A stretch of DNA of 11,536 nt from Actinomycetes bacterium (GTDB taxonomy: Bacteria > Actinomycetota > Actinomycetes > Actinomycetales > Microbacteriaceae): positions 1 through 11,536 of the forward strand of contig JAEYAG010000262.1 of assembly GCA_023451265.1 (NCBI GenBank). Reading direction: 5' to 3'. Below, piece by piece: positions 6,383 to 11,536 of this stretch. Each line of letters begins with the position of its first letter. The stretch's first letter is position 1. Position numbers and translations under genes: made by a program. The notes under the pieces are model-generated. The model was not told where the DNA came from. It was given only the letters and a program-made list of their open reading frames with translations, and did not search any database.

Positions 6383-7395
6383 CCACTACAGCGGTCCGCA
6401 CGCAGCGCGAGCGACGCTATGCGTCTCGTCACGGCGAGAAGCGCCGCCTCTTCTGGGTCGAGCTCGCCGCCAGCGTCATCGTCATCGCGCTGCCTGCCCT
6501 GGTGCCCAGCGCGTACCAGATGCGCCTGATCCAGGACGTCGCGATCTGGGGCATCCTCGCGCTCAGCTTGACGCTCGTGCTCGGCTTCACGGGCCAGATC
6601 TCCCTCGGCCAGGCGGCCTTTTATGCAGTCGGCGCGTATGCCTCGGTCATACTGCAGACGAAGGCGGGCGTCCCCGCGCCGTTGGCCTGGATCATCGCGA
6701 TCGGTCTGGGCATGGCGATCGCCTACGTGATCAGTGTTCCGCTGTTGAGGATCCATGGTCACTTCCTGGCGCTCGGAACCTTGGCATTGGGACTCATTGT
6801 CGAAACGCTGCTGGTCCAGCTGGCCCCCCTGACGGGAGGTCATGACGGAATCCGCATCCCGGGGTCTCAGTATCTGGGTGAGTGGGTTCAGTTGCGGTTC
6901 CCCTACATCGTGCTCGGCTTCCTCGTGGTGGCCTACTGGCTGGTGCGAAACCTCACCCAGCGCAGTGCCGGACGCGCCTTCTTCGCCCTGCGCGATGATC
7001 CGGCAGGTGCCGCTGCCCTGGGCATCCCCGTCTCGCGATATAAGTCGTTCGTGTTCATGGTGGGCGGCGGTCTCGCGGCGACCGCCGGGGTCCTCTATGC
7101 GCACCAGACGCAGGTCGTCACCCCGGAAACATTCGGCTTCCACACCTCCATCGAGGTCTTGCTGATCGTCGTGATCGGCGGGATGTCCAGCCGGATCGGC
7201 GCGATCATCGGCGCCATCGTGATCGTGTTCTTCCCGGAGTGGCTGAAGTTCCTCGAACAGGCCGAGAACCTCATCTTCGGGCTGGTCGTCCTGGCGATCC
7301 TCCTGTTCCTCCCGGGCGGGATCGTCGGCGGCATCCGCTCTCTCATCGCCCGCTTCAACCGGCGACCGGAAACCTCCGAAGGGTCGGCATCATGA
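6379..7395 (+). CDS. ABC transporter permease, LivM type
   Basis: This 338-residue protein is the second membrane subunit, partner of the LivH-type permease. After a basic cytoplasmic N-terminus (about 27 residues rich in Arg) come eight or more hydrophobic segments. The LivM hallmarks are LSLTLVLGFTGQISLGQAAFYAVGAY near residues 61-86, HFLALGTLALGLIVETLLVQL near 129-149, the loop SAGRAFFALRDDPAGAAALGI near 197-217 and a late IEVLLIVVIGGMSSRIGAIIGA near 257-278. The frame is open far upstream, but that part is antisense-like shadow over the LivH gene; the ATG at 6379, overlapping the preceding stop by 4 bp, gives the correct family N-terminus. Its own stop overlaps the ATPase start in another ATGA (7392-7395). 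Confidence 0.93.
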   Translation: MTTTAVRTQRERRYASRHGEKRRLFWVELAASVIVIALPALVPSAYQMRLIQDVAIWGILALSLTLVLGFTGQISLGQAAFYAVGAYASVILQTKAGVPAPLAWIIAIGLGMAIAYVISVPLLRIHGHFLALGTLALGLIVETLLVQLAPLTGGHDGIRIPGSQYLGEWVQLRFPYIVLGFLVVAYWLVRNLTQRSAGRAFFALRDDPAGAAALGIPVSRYKSFVFMVGGGLAATAGVLYAHQTQVVTPETFGFHTSIEVLLIVVIGGMSSRIGAIIGAIVIVFFPEWLKFLEQAENLIFGLVVLAILLFLPGGIVGGIRSLIARFNRRPETSEGSAS

Positions 7396-8159
7396 GCCTG
7401 GTCATCGAGAACGTCACGAAGCGATTCGGCGGGAACACCGCCTTGTCGGACGTCAGTTTCGCCGTAGAGCAAAGCAAGCTGACTGCGCTGATCGGGCCGA
7501 ACGGTGCCGGGAAAACCACGATGTTCAACTGCATCGCGGGTCTCCACAAGCCGACCTCCGGCATCGTCACGTTCAACGGTGTGGACATCACCGGCCGTCC
7601 GCCGGCGAGGATCCTCGATGCCGGCATCGCGCGGACGTTCCAGCTCGTGCGCTCTTTCCGCGAGCTGACGGTCCTCGAGACGGTGATGGTTGCCGGGCAT
7701 TGGCGCAGCGGGCAGGGCTTCTGGAACTCCATCCTCGCAACCCCCGCCGTCCGCCTCAGCGATCGACGACTCGAGGATGAGGCGCGAGAGACCCTCGCCG
7801 CGCTCGGTCTGGATCACCTCTCGGGCAAGCGGGTGCACGAACTGCCGTACGGTCAGCAGCGACTCGTCGAGATCGCGAAGGCGCTCATGACCGGTGCGAG
7901 GACGCTGCTGCTGGACGAACCCGCCGCAGGCTTGCACCCCGACGAAGCCCTCGCGCTGCGCCGCGTGCTCGAAGCGCTCCGCGAGCGCGGCACCACGATC
8001 CTGCTGGTCGAGCACAACATGCCCTTCGTGCTCGGTGTCGCCGACCACGTCGTCGTCCTCGAGTTCGGACACAAGATCGCGGACGGCTCGCCGGAGGAGG
8101 TATCCCGGGACCAGAGGGTCATCGACTCCTATCTCGGAAAGGAGGAGGACGTTGCTTGA
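7392..8159 (+). CDS. ABC transporter ATP-binding protein, LivG type
   Basis: This 255-residue cytoplasmic ATPase drives the importer together with the LivF-type partner. Walker A is GPNGAGKT (35-42), the signature is LPYGQQRL (151-158), Walker B is TLLLDEP with Asp175 and catalytic Glu176, and the H-loop is His208 in VEHNM. The YGQQ form of the signature is usual for LivG rather than a defect. The insertion after the Q-loop (ARTFQLVRSFRELTVLETVMVAGH) is also characteristic of this subfamily. The ATG at 7392 overlaps the LivM stop; the longer upstream frame is rejected for that reason. The 3' end carries the strong AAAGGAGG ribosome binding site of the next gene. Confidence 0.94.
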   Translation: MSLVIENVTKRFGGNTALSDVSFAVEQSKLTALIGPNGAGKTTMFNCIAGLHKPTSGIVTFNGVDITGRPPARILDAGIARTFQLVRSFRELTVLETVMVAGHWRSGQGFWNSILATPAVRLSDRRLEDEARETLAALGLDHLSGKRVHELPYGQQRLVEIAKALMTGARTLLLDEPAAGLHPDEALALRRVLEALRERGTTILLVEHNMPFVLGVADHVVVLEFGHKIADGSPEEVSRDQRVIDSYLGKEEDVA

Positions 8160-8940
8160 GACACAGGACCTCCGAGCCGGGTACGGTAAAGGCCCCGACG
8201 TGCTCCTGGACGCGTCGCTGATGATCGGCTCCGGCGAGATCGTCGCGATGATCGGGCTCAACGGCGCAGGCAAGTCCACGATCGCGCGCACCGTTGCCGG
8301 GCTCCTGCCCGCGCGCGGCGGGACGGTTCGTTTCGACGGTGAGGACATCACCCGCCTCTCCACTGACGAACGCGCGCGCCGGGGACTGCTGCTTGTGCCT
8401 GAGGGACGCGAGCTCTGCGGAACGATGAGCGTCGAGGAAAACCTGACTCTCGGGACGGTGCCTCTTCCGCGAGGCGAGCGACGCCGTCGTGCGGCGGAGA
8501 ATTTCGACATGGTGTACGGGCTGTTCCCGATCCTGAAGGAGAAGTCCCGTGAGCCGGCAGGCAGCCTCAGCGGCGGACAGCAGCAGATGGTTGCGGTCGG
8601 CCGGGCGCTGATGGGATCCCCGAAGCTGCTTATCCTCGACGAGCCGTCCCTCGGGCTTGCGCCGCTGCTTGTGCGTGAGATCTTCGACGTGATCGCGCGC
8701 CTGAACGGGTCCGGACTGAGCGTTCTCGTCGCCGAGCAGAACGCGGCCCTCGCGATCGCTCGCAGTCACCGGGCCTACCACATCGAACTCGGCGAGATCG
8801 CGGAGACCGACGGCGCCGCCGAGCAGCGCGCGCTGCTACGCGGGGGCGCGCTGGGCGACGAGCCCTCCGCGGTCACAGCGCTCGACCTGCCGGATTACCG
8901 CATCATGTCCCGCCGCGCCGCGCGCATGAGCAGCGGCTGA
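8152..8940 (+). CDS. ABC transporter ATP-binding protein, LivF type, with TTG start and C-terminal tail
   Basis: This is the second ATPase of the importer, 262 residues. Walker A is GLNGAGKS (35-42), the signature is LSGGQQQM (139-146), Walker B is LLILDEP with Asp163 and Glu164, and the switch position has AEQN with Gln replacing the usual His, as is normal in LivF. The start is read as TTG at 8152, overlapping the LivG gene by 8 bp: GGAGGAGG at 8141-8148 sits just before it, the protein then begins at the family's usual place (LETQDLRAGYG), and no ATG or GTG is available nearby in frame. LivF proteins usually end soon after the GE(I/V) strand, at about 235 residues; here about 25 more follow (DEPSAVTALDLPDYRIMSRRAARMSSG) with no recognised function. 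Confidence 0.92.
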   Translation: MLETQDLRAGYGKGPDVLLDASLMIGSGEIVAMIGLNGAGKSTIARTVAGLLPARGGTVRFDGEDITRLSTDERARRGLLLVPEGRELCGTMSVEENLTLGTVPLPRGERRRRAAENFDMVYGLFPILKEKSREPAGSLSGGQQQMVAVGRALMGSPKLLILDEPSLGLAPLLVREIFDVIARLNGSGLSVLVAEQNAALAIARSHRAYHIELGEIAETDGAAEQRALLRGGALGDEPSAVTALDLPDYRIMSRRAARMSSG

Positions 8941-8960
8941 CAGCTGCGACACCTCACCGT

Positions 8961-8979
8961 CCCCGCGCGCCGCGTGGGG
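8961..8979 (+). other. GC-rich hairpin between the LivF-type gene and the aldehyde dehydrogenase gene
   Basis: CCCCGCG (8961-8967) can pair with CGTGGGG (8973-8979), including one G-U pair, around a 5-base loop. No U-run follows, so it does not look like a full intrinsic terminator. In the 74-bp gap it could partially reduce transcription into the dehydrogenase genes or stabilise the upstream message end. Such GC hairpins also arise by chance in this DNA. Confidence 0.3.
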
Positions 8980-9014
8980 ATCATCCACCGACCCCGATTC
9001 ACAGAGGACCCACC

Positions 9015-10487
9015 ATGATCCACGCTCAGATGGTGATCGACGGGCAGTCCGTCGACGCTGCCGACGGCGCCGTGTCCGACGCGGTGAACCCCTTCGACGG
9101 CCGCGCGTGGGGCACCATCCCGGCGGCCGGCCGCGCCGACGTCGACCGTGCCGTCGCCGCCGCTCGAGCAGCCTTCCCGGCTTGGCGTGCGACGCCAGGG
9201 GTCGAGCGGGCGCGCCTCATGCATCGTCTCGCGGATGCCATCGAGGCGAGCGCCGATCGCCTCGCCGAGTGGGAGACGACCGACAACGGCAAGGTCATCC
9301 GCGAGACGCGTCCGCAGATGTCGTTCGCCGCACGCAACCTGCGCTTCTTCGCGGGCTACGCCGACAAGCTCTATGGCAAGACGATCCCGCTCGACAACCC
9401 CGCCGTGTTCGACTACACGGTGCGGCGCCCGCACGGCGTGTGCGCGCTCATCACCGCGTGGAACAGCCCGGTCGCCCTGCTCGCGAACAAGCTGCCACCC
9501 GCTCTCGCGACCGGCAACACGGTGGTGATCAAGCCCAGCGAGCACGCGTCGATCACGACGACCGAGATCGCGCGGCTCGCGACCGAGGTCGGCTTCCCGC
9601 CCGGCGTGATCAACGTGATCACCGGCGACGGCGCCGTCGGAGATGCCCTCACCCGTCATCCGCACGTGGACATGATCAGCCTGACCGGCGGTGGAGTGGT
9701 CGGGCGCCGCATCGCCGCGAACGCGGCGGAACGCCTCGTGCCCGTGAGCCTCGAGCTGGGCGGCAAGTCTCCCAACATCGTCTTCGCGGACGCCGACATC
9801 GACCGCGCGGTGCAAGGCGCGGTCGCGGGCATCTTCGGTGCTGCTGGCCAGACATGCGTCGCGGGATCCCGTCTGTTGGTCGAGCGACCGGCGTACGACC
9901 GAGTCGTGCAGGAGGTGTCCGACCGCGCGGCCCGGGTGAAGCTCGGCAACCCGCTCGATCGTGCGACCGAGATGGGTCCCGTCGCCAACCGTCCCCAGTT
10001 CGATCGGATCCTCGCGCTGATCGAGCAGGCGAAGGATGCCGGGGCATCCGTCACCGCCGGCGGAGGGCGCGCCTCCGGGAAGGACCTCGACGACGGCTTC
10101 TACATCCAGCCGACGGTCTTCGCCGGCGTCGCGCCCCGCAGCGACATCGCGCAGACCGAGATCTTCGGGCCTGTGCTCTCCGTGATCGCCTTCGATGACG
10201 AGGCCGAGGCGGTGGCCATCGCCAACGACACCGAGTACGGACTCGCGGCCGGCATCTGGACCCAGGACATCTCCAAGGCGTTCCGCATGACCGAAGGCCT
10301 GGACGCCGGCGTCGTCTGGGTCAACACCTACCGCACATCCGCGGCTCAGGCGCCGTTCGGCGGCACCAAACAGAGCGGCTACGGACGTGAGCGCGGCGAG
10401 GAAGCCCTCCACGACTACACCCACATCAAGAACGTCATGATCGACACCTCCTCCGAGGCGCGCGATCCGTTCGTCATCAGAACCTGA
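9015..10487 (+). CDS. NAD(P)-dependent aldehyde dehydrogenase family protein
   Basis: This 490-residue enzyme oxidises an aldehyde to the acid using NAD(P)+. It is full length for the superfamily. The oxyanion Asn150 lies in TAWNSP, the cofactor-binding Lys173 in IKPSEHA, the general base Glu247 in LELGGKSPNIVF, the nucleophile Cys281 in GQTCVAGSRLLV, and Glu382 in EIFGPVLSV; the C-terminal PFGGTKQSGYGRE is also present. The cofactor loop usually written FTGS is LTGGGVVG here (223-230). I recall that variant, together with AGSRLLV, from ALDHs of heterocycle catabolism such as the trigonelline-pathway lactone dehydrogenase; that is a memory-based hint only. The ATG at 9015 has AGAGGA at 9003-9008. 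The gene follows the transporter by 74 bp and precedes the TcuA-like gene by 31 bp, so it probably acts on a breakdown product of the imported compound. The substrate is not predictable. Confidence 0.93.
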   Translation: MIHAQMVIDGQSVDAADGAVSDAVNPFDGRAWGTIPAAGRADVDRAVAAARAAFPAWRATPGVERARLMHRLADAIEASADRLAEWETTDNGKVIRETRPQMSFAARNLRFFAGYADKLYGKTIPLDNPAVFDYTVRRPHGVCALITAWNSPVALLANKLPPALATGNTVVIKPSEHASITTTEIARLATEVGFPPGVINVITGDGAVGDALTRHPHVDMISLTGGGVVGRRIAANAAERLVPVSLELGGKSPNIVFADADIDRAVQGAVAGIFGAAGQTCVAGSRLLVERPAYDRVVQEVSDRAARVKLGNPLDRATEMGPVANRPQFDRILALIEQAKDAGASVTAGGGRASGKDLDDGFYIQPTVFAGVAPRSDIAQTEIFGPVLSVIAFDDEAEAVAIANDTEYGLAAGIWTQDISKAFRMTEGLDAGVVWVNTYRTSAAQAPFGGTKQSGYGRERGEEALHDYTHIKNVMIDTSSEARDPFVIRT

Positions 10488-10518
10488 CGCCGACGCGTCG
10501 ACCAGAAGGAGAACCCCC

Positions 10519-11536
10519 ATGACGCACAACAGCTACGACGTGATCGTCGCCGGTGGCGGCAACGCCGCGCTCACCGCCGCCCTCGCGGCCCACGACGCGG
10601 GAGCCCGCGTCCTCGTCCTCGAAGCGGCCAGCCGCGAGCTGCGCGGCGGGAACAGCCGGTTCACGGGAGCGATCTTCCGCGTCACGCACGACGGCCTAGA
10701 CTCGCTCAAGCCGATTCTCGATCCATCCAACGAGCAGTGGTATCCGCGGGTCGCGGTGGAGGCCTACTCCGCTGACGACTACGCCGCGGACTGGAACCGG
10801 ACGTCCGAAGGGCGGCAGGACGCGGCGCTCATGGACATCACGATCAACCGCTCGTTCGAGACTGTCCGATGGATGCACTCTAAGGGTGTCAAGTGGGAGT
10901 TGACGGCGAACAAGCTGGTCGACCCAGCCAAAGTGGACGAATCGACCACCATCACGCTCGCGCCCGGCGGCGCCCTGCGGACCCTGCACGAGGGCGTCGG
11001 ACTGATGGATGATCTGTACGCCGCCGTCGAGGCCACCGACATCGACGTCTGGTACGACTCGCCCGCCCACGACCTGCTCACGACGGGCGACACCGTCCAC
11101 GGCATCCGAGTCCGCAAGGGCGACGAGTTCGTTGAGGTGCGCGGCACCGTGGTCCTCGCCTGCGGCGGGTTCGAGTCCAACCCGGAGATGCGGCTGCGCT
11201 ACCTCGGACACGGGTGGGACCTCGTCAAAGTCCGCGGCACTCGCTTCAACATGGGTCAGATGCACACCAAGTCGATCGCCGCGGGCGCGCAGCCGGTCGG
11301 GCACTGGGGCGGTGCGCACGCCGTGCCGATCGACGCGGGGGCGCCGCCCGTCGGCGACTTGCGGATCACCGACAAGATGAGCCGCTACTCGTACCCCTAC
11401 GCGCTTCTGCTCAACCGCGATGGCAAGCGGTTCATCGACGAGGGAGAGGACAATGTGTTCCTCACGTACGCGAAGACCGGGTGGGCTGTGCGCGCGCAGC
11501 CCGGTGGCATCGCGTATCAGGTCTTCGACCACAAGA
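10519..11536 (+). CDS. tcuA: FAD-dependent dehydrogenase of the TcuA/fumarate-reductase family; partial, 3' end beyond right edge
   Basis: The 339 visible residues belong to a soluble flavoprotein of the FAD_binding_2 group. The N-terminal FAD site is VIVAGGGNAALTAALAAHDAGARVLVLEAA, with the ribose-binding Glu35, followed by ELRGGNSRFTGA (40-51); this pair closely resembles Salmonella tricarballylate dehydrogenase TcuA as I recall it. Further FAD contacts are VVLACGGFESNP near residues 211-222, and NRDGKRFIDEGED near 306-318 is typical of the fumarate reductase/succinate dehydrogenase flavoprotein family. About 125 residues, including the C-terminal FAD-binding part, lie beyond the edge. The ATG at 10519 has AGAAGGAG at 10504-10511. 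TcuA oxidises tricarballylate to cis-aconitate and passes electrons to TcuB; no TcuB is visible here, though it could lie to the right. The family name is secure, the exact substrate is not: the importer is an ABC system, not a TcuC-type symporter, and related flavoproteins act on other acids or steroids. Confidence 0.85.
   Translation, partial: MTHNSYDVIVAGGGNAALTAALAAHDAGARVLVLEAASRELRGGNSRFTGAIFRVTHDGLDSLKPILDPSNEQWYPRVAVEAYSADDYAADWNRTSEGRQDAALMDITINRSFETVRWMHSKGVKWELTANKLVDPAKVDESTTITLAPGGALRTLHEGVGLMDDLYAAVEATDIDVWYDSPAHDLLTTGDTVHGIRVRKGDEFVEVRGTVVLACGGFESNPEMRLRYLGHGWDLVKVRGTRFNMGQMHTKSIAAGAQPVGHWGGAHAVPIDAGAPPVGDLRITDKMSRYSYPYALLLNRDGKRFIDEGEDNVFLTYAKTGWAVRAQPGGIAYQVFDHK

Noticed and set aside
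10491..10500. Perfect 10-bp palindrome CGACGCGTCG before the TcuA-like gene
   Set aside because: Short, GC-only style palindrome expected by chance in this DNA; no promoter elements nearby.
8895..10529. 544-residue minus-strand open frame opposite the aldehyde dehydrogenase
   Set aside because: Antisense shadow; the plus strand has all ALDH catalytic residues and a ribosome binding site.
1..11536. CRISPR arrays, tRNA/rRNA genes, riboswitches, intact transposases, phage or defence genes
   Set aside because: None seen on either strand by reading; the coding space is fully taken by metabolic and transport genes apart from 3864-4262.

Overview
The window is high-GC, densely coded DNA, typical of an actinobacterium. 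Codons end mostly in G/C, genes overlap by ATGA junctions, and GTG and TTG starts with strong Shine-Dalgarno sequences occur. The coding style suggests the Microbacteriaceae (Microbacterium-like), but that is an impression, not a computed placement.

Left part (1-3270, minus strand): two genes of a biotin-dependent acyl-CoA carboxylase. The beta (carboxyltransferase) subunit comes first and the alpha (biotin carboxylase) subunit follows; the alpha gene runs off the left edge before its biotinyl domain. The beta subunit reads as methylcrotonyl-CoA carboxylase (leucine breakdown). A MarR-type regulator (3375-3863, plus) is divergent from them, and the short AT-rich gap between carries a clear inverted repeat, a likely shared operator.

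Middle (3864-4262): about 400 bp without a convincing gene. Its left part holds an 18-bp dyad and sequence of unknown origin that begins at a CTAG site and could be an insertion-sequence relic. Its right end holds a good sigma70-type promoter (TTGACA, 17 bp, TACTGT) with two overlapping inverted repeats on the predicted transcription start.

Right part (4263-11536, plus): a complete five-gene ABC importer of the branched-chain amino acid/HAAT type: lipoprotein binding protein, two LivH/LivM-type permeases and two LivG/LivF-type ATPases. An NAD(P)-type aldehyde dehydrogenase and a TcuA-like FAD dehydrogenase, cut by the right edge, follow. Spacing and orientation suggest one transcription unit for uptake and oxidation of an organic compound. 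Motif differences in the binding protein, and the attached dehydrogenases, make a plain leucine/isoleucine/valine substrate uncertain.

No CRISPR array, tRNA, rRNA, intact mobile element or recognisably novel defence or biosynthetic system was seen. The most interesting items are the two candidate operators and the unassigned substrate of the transporter-dehydrogenase operon.
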